Below, one piece after another: positions 7,718 to 17,771 of a stretch of DNA of 64,000 nt. A program made the position numbers and the translations under genes. The stretch spans positions 50,790 through 114,789 of the forward strand of contig VHBP01000001.1 in the NCBI GenBank assembly GCA_016871915.1, in the 5' to 3' direction. The notes below the pieces were generated by a model. The model had not been told where the DNA came from. It did no database searches and saw only the letters and a program-made list of their open reading frames with translations. The stretch is from Gemmatimonadota bacterium. GTDB taxonomy: Bacteria; Gemmatimonadota; Gemmatimonadetes; Gemmatimonadales; Gemmatimonadaceae. The stretch's first letter is position 1. Every line of letters starts with the position of its first letter.

Positions 7718-8269
7718 ATGCAGACCTCCTCTGTCGATCCCCGTCTGAAAGGGCGTCCGGTCGCCCGCATCCCCTTCGACGCCGAGACCATCGCGCGGCG
7801 CGTGGCGGAGCTGGGCCGCGAGATCACCGCGGCATACCCGGACGGCGACCTCCTCGTGCTGGGGCTCCTCAAGGGGAGCTTCATCTTCGTGGCGGACCTC
7901 GTCCGGGAGATCGAGCGCCCGCTGCACGTCGACTTCATCGTCGCCTCGAGCTACGGCGCGGGGACGGTCTCCTCGGGGACGGTCCGCCTGGTCTACGACC
8001 CGGAGACCTCGCTCGAAGGGAAGCATCTTCTCCTTGTCGACGACATCGTCGATTCGGGGCGCACCCTGCAGGAGCTGTCCACCATCCTGCGCGCGCGGAA
8101 GCCGAAGTCGATCGCCCTCTGCGCGCTCTTCCACAAGCACATCGCCACCGAGCTCACCGAACCCGTGCGTTTCTATGGGTTCGATGCGCCGTCGGAATTC
8201 CTCGTCGGGTATGGACTCGACCACGCCGAGGATTTCCGCCACGTCCCGTACGTCGCCAGTCTCCAGTAG
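7718..8269 (+). CDS. hpt: Hypoxanthine phosphoribosyltransferase
   Basis: Purine salvage enzyme making IMP (and usually GMP) from PRPP. The PRPP-binding motif LLVDDIVDSGRTL (about residues 106-118) and the early LLVLGLLKGSFIFVADL stretch identify it. The 183 residues match the family. It is directly adjacent to tilS and 9 nt before ftsH, forming the conserved tilS-hpt-ftsH run. Confidence 0.94.
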   Translation: MQTSSVDPRLKGRPVARIPFDAETIARRVAELGREITAAYPDGDLLVLGLLKGSFIFVADLVREIERPLHVDFIVASSYGAGTVSSGTVRLVYDPETSLEGKHLLLVDDIVDSGRTLQELSTILRARKPKSIALCALFHKHIATELTEPVRFYGFDAPSEFLVGYGLDHAEDFRHVPYVASLQ

Positions 8270-8278
8270 GAATCATTC

Positions 8279-10255
<1,977 letters not shown>

Positions 10256-10284
10256 GCGCGCCGGCGCCGCACGAGTCAGTCCGC

Positions 10285-11034
10285 GTGACGATGTTCCCCG
10301 AACTCCCGGCGCGGGTCGCGGAGATCCGTGGCCGCATCGCGGCGGCGGTCGCGCGCGGTGGCCACGCGCAGGACGTGCGTCTTATCGCGGTCACCAAGAC
10401 GCATGGCCCCGAGGCGGTGGAGGCGGCGTGGGCCGCGGGCATCACCGACGTCGGTGAGAACAAGGTGCAAGAGGCGATCGGGAAGCAGGAGGCGCTGGCC
10501 GATGCGCCCTGCACGCGCGGCGGGGTGCGGTGGCATCTCATCGGGCATCTCCAATCCAACAAGGCGAAGGCGCTCCCGCATTTCGCGCTCTCCCATGCGC
10601 TCGATCGCGAGAGCATCCTCGTCGCCGCCGATGCGGTCGGGCGCAAGGCCACCGTGGTCATCGGTGCCGGCGCGAACGTCGTGGTCGCGCCGCAGCCCCT
10701 CCACGTGCTGCTGCAGGTCAACATCTCTGGCGAGGACACGAAGGGCGGCTATGCCCTCGCCGATGTGCCTGCGGTGGCGGAGCGTTTGCACCAGTGTGCG
10801 GGGCTCTCGGTGCGCGGGGTGATGACGATGGCGCCCTTCGATGCCCCTGAGTCGGTGCTCCGGCAGGTCTTTCAGGGCGCCCGTGCGGCGCGCGAGATCT
10901 TGGCGAGCGCTGGGCACCCGGCGACCGAGCTCTCGATGGGGATGTCGGGGGACTACGAGATCGCGGTCGAGGAGGGGGCGACCCTCGTGCGGCTCGGGAC
11001 GGTCCTCTTCGGGGAGCGCGGGCGGCCCGTCTAG
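10285..11034 (+). CDS. yggS: YggS-family PLP-binding protein
   Basis: PLP homeostasis protein (COG0325/PROSC family), a TIM-barrel without known catalytic activity. The PLP lysine lies in LIAVTKTHG. The family motifs GENKVQEA, WHLIGHLQSNKAK and the C-terminal LSMGMSGDYEIAVEEGAT are all present. 249 residues from the GTG at 10285; an ATG two codons later is an alternative start. It sits between ftsH and ileS with a 29-nt gap upstream. Confidence 0.93.
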   Translation: MTMFPELPARVAEIRGRIAAAVARGGHAQDVRLIAVTKTHGPEAVEAAWAAGITDVGENKVQEAIGKQEALADAPCTRGGVRWHLIGHLQSNKAKALPHFALSHALDRESILVAADAVGRKATVVIGAGANVVVAPQPLHVLLQVNISGEDTKGGYALADVPAVAERLHQCAGLSVRGVMTMAPFDAPESVLRQVFQGARAAREILASAGHPATELSMGMSGDYEIAVEEGATLVRLGTVLFGERGRPV

Positions 11035-11072
11035 GGGGCCAGCGCGGCTTCCTCCCGCCCCCTAAGCGGCCG

Positions 11073-11078
11073 TAAATT
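11073..11078 (+). promoter_or_regulatory. -10-like TAAATT before ileS
   Basis: TAAATT lies 8 nt before the ileS ATG, with GAGG between the two. It would give a very short leader. Motif match only. Confidence 0.4.
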
Positions 11079-11086
11079 CAGAGGTT

Positions 11087-14000
11087 ATGTCGGGTTCCCC
11101 CTCCGCCGCGCCGCGCTTCCGTCTCCTCCCTGGGGACCGTCCCGCCGATGACCTCGAGCAGGAGGTCCTTGGCCGCTGGACCGCCGATGGGGTCTTCGAG
11201 GCCTCGCAGGCCGCGCGCGCCGATGCGCCCGCCTGGGTCTTCTATGAGGGCCCGCCGACCGCGAACGGACGCCCGGGGATCCACCATGTCTTCGCGCGCA
11301 CCATCAAGGACCTCTTCTGCCGCCATCGCGCGATGCAGGGGTTCCATGTCCCGCGCAAAGCGGGATGGGACACGCATGGGCTCCCGGTGGAGATCGAGGT
11401 CGAGAAGTCGCTCGGGATCTCGGGGAAGGCCGACATCGAGAAGGTCGGCGTCGACGAATTCAATCGGCGCTGCCGCGAATCGGTCTGGACGTACAAGGGG
11501 GAGTGGGAGCAGCTGAGCGCGCGCATGGGATATTGGCTCGACTACGCCGATCCCTACGTCACCTACGAGACGCCGTATGTGGAGAGCGTCTGGTGGGCGC
11601 TCAAGACGCTGCATGAGAAGGGGCTCCTCTATCAGGGGCACAAGGTCCTCCCGTACTGCGCGCGCTGCGGCACCGCACTGAGTTCGCACGAGGTCGCGCA
11701 GGGGTACGAGGACGTCGAGGATCCCTCGCTCTACATCGGGCTCGATCTCGTCGATGACGCCGCACCGGCCGTGCGTCGCCGCATCATCGTCTGGACCACG
11801 ACGCCGTGGACCCTCGTCTCGAACGTCGCGCTCGCGGTGCACCCCGATCTCACCTACGTGGAGCTCCGCAAGAAGTCGGTCACCGATTGGACGATCCTGC
11901 TGGCTGAGGCGCGCGCCGGTGCGGTGCTTGGCGCCGACTACACCGAGCGGTGGGAACCGGTCGCGACCTTCACGGGGCGCGATCTCATCGGCATGCGGTA
12001 TCGTCGTCCGCTCGACTGGGTGCCGTATCCCGCGGAGGGGGCGCATGAGGTGATCGTCGGCGAGACCTTCGTCTCCGCCGAGGATGGCTCCGGCGTGGTG
12101 CACATGGCGCCGGCCTTTGGCGCCGACGACTATGCGGCGGGTCAGCGTCATGGGCTCGCCTTCCTGAATCCGGTGAATGCGCGGGGCGAGTTCCCCGCGG
12201 AGCTTCCGATCGTCGGTGGGCAGTTCGTGAAGGAGGCCGACGCGGCGATCATCGCCGAGTTGGAGCGGCGTGATCAGGTCTGGAAGTCGCAGCGCTTCAC
12301 GCACAGCTATCCCCACTGCTGGCGGTGTCGGACGCCGTTGCTCTACTACGCCCGTGCGAGTTGGTTCGTGCGCACCACGGCGTATCGCGACGCGATGCTT
12401 GCGCGGAACGGCGACGTCCACTGGAATCCCCCCGAGGTCGGGGCGGGGCGGTTCGGGAGCTGGCTCGAGAACAACATCGATTGGGCGATCTCGCGCGATC
12501 GCTACTGGGGCACCCCGCTCCCCGTCTGGGTGAACGACGCCGATCCGACGGAGATCGAGGTGATCGGCTCGTCGGCGGAGCTCGCGGCGCGCATCGGCAC
12601 GCCGCTCCCAGCGGACTTCGATCCGCACAAGCCACACATCGATCGCTACACCTGGCCGGCGAAGAGTGGGACGGGGACGATGCGGCGCGTACCTGAGGTG
12701 ATCGACACCTGGTTCGACTCGGGGTCGATGCCCTTCGCGCAGTGGGGCTTCCCGCATCAGCCGGGGAGTCGCGAGCAGGTCGCGCGCTACTTCCCAGCCG
12801 ATTTCATCGCCGAAGGGGTCGATCAGACGCGCGGGTGGTTTTACTCGCTGCTCGCGATCGCGACGGGGTTGGGGGACGCGCTCCCGAACAATGGGCCTGG
12901 CGTCGCCTCGCGCGGCGTGGCCGATGTACCAGGGGCGGCGACGCAGGCGGCGCCGTATCGCGCGGTGGTGGTGAACGATCTCGTGCTCGACGCGAACGGA
13001 CAGAAGATGTCCAAGTCGCGCGGGAACACGGTGGAGCCGCGCGCGGTGATGGCGCGTCATGGCGCCGATGCGGTGCGCCTCTTCCTTGCGGCGAGCTCGC
13101 AAGTCTGGGTCCCGCGGCGCTTCGACGAGTCGGTGATTCGTGAGACCGCGGGGCGCTTCCTCGTCACACTCCGCAACGTCTACAGCGGGATCTTCGCGCA
13201 GTACGCCAACTTCGGGTGGGCACCTTCGGCGCAGGATCCGGTGGCGGCAGAGCGGCCGGTGCTCGATCGGTGGGTCCTTTCGCGACTCACCGCGGTGGAG
13301 GCGGAGGTCGATGCGTTGCTTGAGCGCTTCGATGCGACGGCGGCGGCGCGGCTCCTGATGGACTTCGTCACCGAGGATCTGGCGAACTGGTATGTGCGGT
13401 TGTCGCGCGGGCGCTTCTACGAGGTCGACTCCGCCGACAATCGCGCGGCCTTCGCGACGCTGCACGAGGTGTTGACCGTCACCTGTCGCCTGCTCGCGCC
13501 CTTCGCCCCCTTCGTCTCCGATTGGATGCATCAGGAGCTCACCGGTCAGTCGGTGCACCTCGCCGCGTATCGTCGTGCCGAGCCGACGCCGCGCGACGAG
13601 GGACTCGAGCGGGCGATGGCCGCGGCGCGGACGTTGGCCGCCCTGGGCCGCGCGGCGCGCGAGCAGGCGGGGATCAGGGTGCGCCAACCGCTCAGCGCGC
13701 TGACCTGCGTGGCCCCCGGGATCGATCCCGCGTGGCATGTGATGATCGCCCCGCTCGTTGCGGCGGAGCTCAACGTGAAGACGGTCACCTTCGCCGATTC
13801 GGCCGCTGATTGGGTACGGCTCGAGGGGAAGGTGAACTTCCCCGTGCTCGGGAAGATCGTGGGCCCGGCGATGAGGGCGACGAAGCCCGTGGTGGAGGGT
13901 CTCGACCAGGCGGCATTGCGTTCCATCGCCCAGGGTGACAGTGTCACGGTCGAGGTGCCGGGGCATGGGCCGCTCGCGCTCGACGCGACGCGGGTCACGA

Positions 14001-14362
14001 TCACGGCACGCGCCGCGACCTCGCTGGTGGTGGAGCAGGGCGAGGGACTCTCGGTGGCATTGGATCCGACGGTCACGCCGGCGTTGCGCGCGGAAGGGAT
14101 GGCGCGCGAGGTGGTGAGTCGGGTGCAGCGGGTGCGAAAGGAGGCGGGGCTCGCGGTCAGTGACCGGATCCGGCTCGCCATCGCCGCCCCCGCGGAGGTG
14201 CAGGAGGCGCTGCGTCCTCACGCAGCATGGATCGCAGGTGAAGTGCTGGCCCGCGAGTGCATCATCGCCGATGCGCTCCCGATGTCCCCCCCGTGGCCCA
14301 CGACCGCCGAGGTGGAGCTCGATGGTCCAACGGCCCGCATCGCCCTAACTAAGGAAGGCTGA
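11087..14362 (+). CDS. ileS: Isoleucyl-tRNA synthetase, type 2-like
   Basis: Charges tRNA-Ile and edits mischarged valine. 1091 residues, class I synthetase. The HIGH equivalent lies in GPPTANGRPGIHHVFART and the KMSKS signature in GQKMSKSRGN (640-644 for KMSKS). The CP1 editing domain is present between them. The length and the GIHH form of the signature resemble type 2 enzymes, which lack the C-terminal zinc finger of type 1 and are often insensitive to mupirocin. The next gene starts 1 nt after the stop. Confidence 0.95.
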   Translation: MSGSPSAAPRFRLLPGDRPADDLEQEVLGRWTADGVFEASQAARADAPAWVFYEGPPTANGRPGIHHVFARTIKDLFCRHRAMQGFHVPRKAGWDTHGLPVEIEVEKSLGISGKADIEKVGVDEFNRRCRESVWTYKGEWEQLSARMGYWLDYADPYVTYETPYVESVWWALKTLHEKGLLYQGHKVLPYCARCGTALSSHEVAQGYEDVEDPSLYIGLDLVDDAAPAVRRRIIVWTTTPWTLVSNVALAVHPDLTYVELRKKSVTDWTILLAEARAGAVLGADYTERWEPVATFTGRDLIGMRYRRPLDWVPYPAEGAHEVIVGETFVSAEDGSGVVHMAPAFGADDYAAGQRHGLAFLNPVNARGEFPAELPIVGGQFVKEADAAIIAELERRDQVWKSQRFTHSYPHCWRCRTPLLYYARASWFVRTTAYRDAMLARNGDVHWNPPEVGAGRFGSWLENNIDWAISRDRYWGTPLPVWVNDADPTEIEVIGSSAELAARIGTPLPADFDPHKPHIDRYTWPAKSGTGTMRRVPEVIDTWFDSGSMPFAQWGFPHQPGSREQVARYFPADFIAEGVDQTRGWFYSLLAIATGLGDALPNNGPGVASRGVADVPGAATQAAPYRAVVVNDLVLDANGQKMSKSRGNTVEPRAVMARHGADAVRLFLAASSQVWVPRRFDESVIRETAGRFLVTLRNVYSGIFAQYANFGWAPSAQDPVAAERPVLDRWVLSRLTAVEAEVDALLERFDATAAARLLMDFVTEDLANWYVRLSRGRFYEVDSADNRAAFATLHEVLTVTCRLLAPFAPFVSDWMHQELTGQSVHLAAYRRAEPTPRDEGLERAMAAARTLAALGRAAREQAGIRVRQPLSALTCVAPGIDPAWHVMIAPLVAAELNVKTVTFADSAADWVRLEGKVNFPVLGKIVGPAMRATKPVVEGLDQAALRSIAQGDSVTVEVPGHGPLALDATRVTITARAATSLVVEQGEGLSVALDPTVTPALRAEGMAREVVSRVQRVRKEAGLAVSDRIRLAIAAPAEVQEALRPHAAWIAGEVLARECIIADALPMSPPWPTTAEVELDGPTARIALTKEG

Positions 14363-14363
14363 G

Positions 14364-14786
14364 ATGGCGGCGACCCCCAAGGAAGGTGGCAAGCAGTTCA
14401 AGCCCCTCACGAAGAAGCAGATCCAGCACTTCGAGAAGCGCCTCATGGAGGAGCGAAAGCGCGTGCTCAAGGATCTCGGGCACTACGACGAGACCTTTGG
14501 CAACACACCGCAGGGCGCCGATGGCGACCTCAGTGCCTACTCGTTCCATATGGCCGATCAGGGGACCGATGCGATGGAGCGCGAGAAGGCGTTCCTCTTC
14601 GCGTCCAAGGAAGGGCGCTTCCTCTGGCATGTGGACGAGGCGCTGCGGCGGCTCTACCGGCATCCGGAGACCTTCGGGAAGTGCCACACCTGTGGGGGCG
14701 AGGTCGGCTTCGACCGTCTCGATGCGCTCCCGCACGCGCGCTACTGCATCGAGTGCAAGCAGGCGGAGGAAGATGGGAAGAAGTGA
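14364..14786 (+). CDS. DksA/TraR-type zinc finger protein
   Basis: A 140-residue regulator-like protein with an N-terminal helical part and a C-terminal C4 zinc finger (Cys107, Cys110, Cys128, Cys131; GKCHTCGGEVGF and ARYCIECK). Members bind the secondary channel of RNA polymerase or act in stringent-response control; which applies here is not shown. The acidic tip residues of true DksA are not obvious. It lies between ileS and lspA, and AAGGAAGG upstream is a good ribosome binding site. Confidence 0.85.
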   Translation: MAATPKEGGKQFKPLTKKQIQHFEKRLMEERKRVLKDLGHYDETFGNTPQGADGDLSAYSFHMADQGTDAMEREKAFLFASKEGRFLWHVDEALRRLYRHPETFGKCHTCGGEVGFDRLDALPHARYCIECKQAEEDGKK

Positions 14787-15318
14787 GCCGGGGGGCGTCG
14801 CCCCCACACGGTTCCTCGGGATCGCCGCGGCGATCGTCGTCGCGGACCAGATCACCAAGCGGATGGCCGTCGATGCCCTCTCGCCGGCCTATGTGCCGCA
14901 CGAGGTCCTCGGCGAGTGGTTCCGCCTGACGCTCGTGTACAACCCGGGAGCGGCCTTCGGCCTGCACCTCGGGTCGTACTCGCGCTGGATCTTCATGGTC
15001 CTCACCGTGGTCGCGGTGGTGACGATGTGGCGGCTCTATCGGGCAAGTCCTCCCGATGCGATCTGGCGCGTGCGCGCGCTGTGGTGCGTGACGGGTGGGG
15101 CGTTCGGGAACTTCATCGATCGCATCATCTCGCCCCGCGGGGTGGTGGACTTCCTCGACGTCGGCGTGGGCGCGTGGCGTTGGCCGACCTTCAACCTCGC
15201 GGACATCGCGGTGAGCACCGGCGCGATCCTCTTGGCGATCGTGCTCTGGAACGAGGAAGAGGAGCGCGTCGCCGATGCGAAGGCGGTCCCATTACCTGAG
15301 CACCCGACGAGCCCATGA
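14773..15318 (+). CDS. lspA: Lipoprotein signal peptidase (signal peptidase II)
   Basis: Cleaves prolipoprotein signal peptides at the inner membrane. The family motifs are FRLTLVYNPGAAFG, CVTGGAFGNFIDRII, GVVDFLDV and FNLADIAVSTG, the last two holding the catalytic aspartates. Four membrane helices are expected and visible. I chose the ATG at 14773, which overlaps the end of the zinc finger gene and has GGAGGA close upstream; this gives 181 residues. Its own stop overlaps the rluD start. The lipoprotein at 49360 is a possible client. Confidence 0.94.
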   Translation: MGRSEPGGVAPTRFLGIAAAIVVADQITKRMAVDALSPAYVPHEVLGEWFRLTLVYNPGAAFGLHLGSYSRWIFMVLTVVAVVTMWRLYRASPPDAIWRVRALWCVTGGAFGNFIDRIISPRGVVDFLDVGVGAWRWPTFNLADIAVSTGAILLAIVLWNEEEERVADAKAVPLPEHPTSP

Positions 15319-16334
15319 CCGGCGACGCGTCGGGCGCGGGCGACCCGCTGGCGCCTGGCGCATATACCTTCGCGATCGAAGCCGGCGGCGAGCGACTCGA
15401 TCTCGCCATCGCGCGCCTCACCGGGCGCTCTCGCACGCAGGCCGCGACGTTGATTGCCACCGGGCAGGTGCAGGTCGATGGCCGCGCCGAGAAGGCGAGT
15501 CTGCGGCTCGAGCCGGGGATGACGCTCGCCGTCACGATCCCCGCACCGGTGGGGCGTGAGATCCTCGCCGAATCGATCCCGATCCGCGTCGCCTATGAGG
15601 ACGAGGATGTGGTGGTCGTCGACAAGCCCGCGGGGATGGTGGTGCATCCCGCGCCTGGCAATTGGTCGGGGACGTTGGTGAATGCGCTCCTCGGACGCGG
15701 GCAGGCGTTGGCGGCGGGGGGCGGAGCGGAGCGCGTGGGGCTCGTGCATCGCCTCGACAAGGAGACCTCGGGGCTCTTGATCGTCGCCAAGACCGATCGC
15801 GCGCACACGGTGTTGAGTGGGGCGCTCGCGGCACGCACCATCACGCGCCGATACGCCGCGCTCTGCTGGGGGCATCTCGACGCCGACGAGGTGCGCGTCG
15901 ATCAGCCGCTCGGGCGCGACCCTAACGATCGGACCCGTGTCGCGATCCGGCGCGATGGCCGTCAGGCGCGCACGGATTTCCATCGGCTCGCGCGCTTTGA
16001 CTCGTGCGATCTCCTGCGCGCGCACCTCCACACGGGGCGCACGCATCAGATCCGCGTGCATCTCGCCTCCATCGGTCATCCGGTGGTGGGGGATGACACC
16101 TACGGTGGCGGTGGTGGCCGGAAGCTCGTCGCGCTCCCACCCAAGCGACACTTCCTCCATGCGGCGTGGTTGGTCTTCCCGCATCCGGTGACCGGGGCGC
16201 CGGTCGAGCTCCGCTCGCCGTTGCCCGAGGATCTGCGGCAGTGCTTGCGCACGGTGGCGGGGGATCTGCTCTGGGGCGCCGACGAGGATCCGCTCGAGGC
16301 GCTCGGGTTCTACGCGGGCGGGGCGGGGGCGTGA
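15315..16334 (+). CDS. rluD: RluD-family 23S rRNA pseudouridine synthase
   Basis: Isomerises uridines to pseudouridine in 23S rRNA (helix 69 for RluD). The 339 residues hold an N-terminal S4 RNA-binding domain (about 28-75) and a catalytic domain with HRLDKETSGLL, where Asp148 is the nucleophile. Later motifs are RTHQIRVHL and HPVVGDDTYG. Overlaps lspA by 4 nt; lspA-rluD is a common pair. RluD and RluC/RluA paralogues are hard to separate by eye. Confidence 0.9.
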   Translation: MTGDASGAGDPLAPGAYTFAIEAGGERLDLAIARLTGRSRTQAATLIATGQVQVDGRAEKASLRLEPGMTLAVTIPAPVGREILAESIPIRVAYEDEDVVVVDKPAGMVVHPAPGNWSGTLVNALLGRGQALAAGGGAERVGLVHRLDKETSGLLIVAKTDRAHTVLSGALAARTITRRYAALCWGHLDADEVRVDQPLGRDPNDRTRVAIRRDGRQARTDFHRLARFDSCDLLRAHLHTGRTHQIRVHLASIGHPVVGDDTYGGGGGRKLVALPPKRHFLHAAWLVFPHPVTGAPVELRSPLPEDLRQCLRTVAGDLLWGADEDPLEALGFYAGGAGA

Positions 16335-17401
16335 GCCGCGACGAGCGGCGGCGGGGGACGTGTCGCAGGTGGCGGCTTCGGTGGGTACGGCGCCTCATGC
16401 TCCTCGCGATCCTGGCGCTCGTGGGGCGCACGTCGACGGTGACGGCACAGGATCCCGCGTGGCCCGCCGTGCCGCCGGGCGCGGAGCTACACGAGGCGGG
16501 TCGCTTCTCGGTCCTCGCCTTCCCGAGCGAGTCGCGATTGGCTCGCGCCCTCCTGGACGATGCGCTCGCGCGAGACACCTTCCCCGGACTCGCTCGACCA
16601 CAGGATCGTGTGCGCATCGCGCTCGCGCCGAGCGAGACGGTCTTCCGCGCCTGGGTCGGCCCGAATGCCCCCGAGTGGGGCGCCGCGATCGCGATCCCCG
16701 CACGGCGGTTGATCATCATGCAGGGGCGGGACGCCGGCGCCGACGCAGGGGAGCCTCGTCAGACGCTCCGCCATGAACTCGCGCACCTCATGCTCGCGGA
16801 AGCGATGGAGGGACTCGTCCCCCGATGGTTCGATGAGGGCTATGCGTCGTTTGCGGCCGGGGAGTGGGGGCGGGCGCAGGTGCTCGCGACGAGCCTCGGG
16901 CTGGTCTGGCGAGGTGTGCCGTCGTTCGCGGGCCTCGACTCTGCGTTCGTCGGCGGCGCGACGGAGGCGACCCGGGCCTATGCTCTGGCGTACGATGCGG
17001 TGGCGGAGCTGGGGGCCCTCGGCGGGGCGGGTGGGCTTACACGGCTCTTCGACGCCTGGCGGTCGACCGGATCCTTCGACCTAGCGTTACGGCAGATGCA
17101 TGGGATGACCGAGCCCGGGTTCGAGCGCCATTGGCGCTCCCGCGTTCGCCGGCAGTACGGGGTGGTGGCCCTCGCCGCCGACCTCGGGGTGCTTTCGGTG
17201 GTCCTCGGCTTCTTCCTCCTCCCCCTCTGGTGGCAGCGCCGGCAGCGGCAACGGGCTCGGCTCGAGGGCCTCCGGGCGCAGGATGCCGCGCAGGAGGCGC
17301 GGGAGCGGGCGAGTGCCCTCGCCGCCCTCCTCGGTGAGGGGACGGCCGAACGTTCCGCGGAGCAGCCGCGTTCATTTGACAGAGGGGAAGGCCCGGTCTA
17401 G
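16331..17401 (+). CDS. Secreted HExxH metallopeptidase (peptidase MA-like)
   Basis: 356 residues from the GTG at 16331, which overlaps the rluD stop. A very basic N-terminus leads into a signal peptide ending near TSTVTA. The zinc site is HELAH (148-152), with the third ligand in RWFDEGYASF (Glu169), the gluzincin pattern. A membrane helix near 280-300 is followed by a basic, coiled-coil-like tail, so the protein is probably anchored in the inner membrane with the peptidase outside. Substrate unknown. Confidence 0.8.
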   Translation: MSRDERRRGTCRRWRLRWVRRLMLLAILALVGRTSTVTAQDPAWPAVPPGAELHEAGRFSVLAFPSESRLARALLDDALARDTFPGLARPQDRVRIALAPSETVFRAWVGPNAPEWGAAIAIPARRLIIMQGRDAGADAGEPRQTLRHELAHLMLAEAMEGLVPRWFDEGYASFAAGEWGRAQVLATSLGLVWRGVPSFAGLDSAFVGGATEATRAYALAYDAVAELGALGGAGGLTRLFDAWRSTGSFDLALRQMHGMTEPGFERHWRSRVRRQYGVVALAADLGVLSVVLGFFLLPLWWQRRQRQRARLEGLRAQDAAQEARERASALAALLGEGTAERSAEQPRSFDRGEGPV

Positions 17402-17404
17402 ACT
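17376..17404 (+). promoter_or_regulatory. Sigma-70-type promoter: TTGACA-17-TAGACT
   Basis: TTGACA (17376-17381) is a perfect -35. A 17-nt spacer leads to TAGACT (17399-17404). The start codon of the next small gene is only 9 nt after the -10, so the transcript would have almost no leader. It probably also drives tRNA-Val downstream. Confidence 0.75.
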
Positions 17405-17413
17405 CCTCCCTCT

Positions 17414-17590
17414 ATGACCGGAGCGAATGGGACGGGGGCCGCGGCATCGCGGTCCACGCTGTGGTGGGGATTGGCGGCCGCTGCCTTGGCGGTCGGGTAC
17501 GCGGACCTGTGGCGGGGCGGGGTGACGGTGGCCCCGATCCTGTTGGTGGTCGGCTACTGCATCCTGATCCCCATCGCGATCCTGAAATGA
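17414..17590 (+). CDS. Small membrane protein, 58 residues, function unknown
   Basis: A short frame in the gap before tRNA-Val, with typical codon use and the best promoter of the window just upstream. The protein begins MTGANGTGAAASRSTLWW and carries two hydrophobic stretches (about 16-32 and 37-57) joined by a short polar turn, GYADLWRGG. A hairpin-prone GCGACC...GGTCGC follows the stop (17591-17612). No family recognised. Confidence 0.7.
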   Translation: MTGANGTGAAASRSTLWWGLAAAALAVGYADLWRGGVTVAPILLVVGYCILIPIAILK

Positions 17591-17618
17591 GCGACCGCGC
17601 CCCACAGGTCGCACACCG

Positions 17619-17692
17619 GGGCGAATAGCTCAGCTGGTTAGAGCACCTGCCTTACACGCAGGGTGTCGGGGGTTCGAATCCCTCTTCGCCCA
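17619..17692 (+). tRNA. tRNA-Val (anticodon UAC)
   Basis: 74 nt with a full cloverleaf. The acceptor stem GGGCGAA pairs with TTCGCCC (17685-17691) and the discriminator is A. The anticodon stem CCTGC/GCAGG encloses the loop CTTACAC with anticodon TAC (17653-17655). The T-arm contains GGTTCGAATCC. The CCA end is not encoded. Confidence 0.97.
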
Positions 17693-17771
17693 CTGCAGCT
17701 CGCGGTACCGATGGGCCGTTCCCGGACGGTTCAGCTGTATGAGGAATCAACGCTCCCTGAGGAGGAAGATC

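Noticed and set aside
11078..14221. 1047-codon open frame antisense to ileS
   Set aside because: Composition is Arg/His/Gly/Pro-rich with no recognisable domain, the usual shadow of a GC-rich gene. The same holds for the antisense frames at 107-1684, 8273-10042 and 20481-22808.
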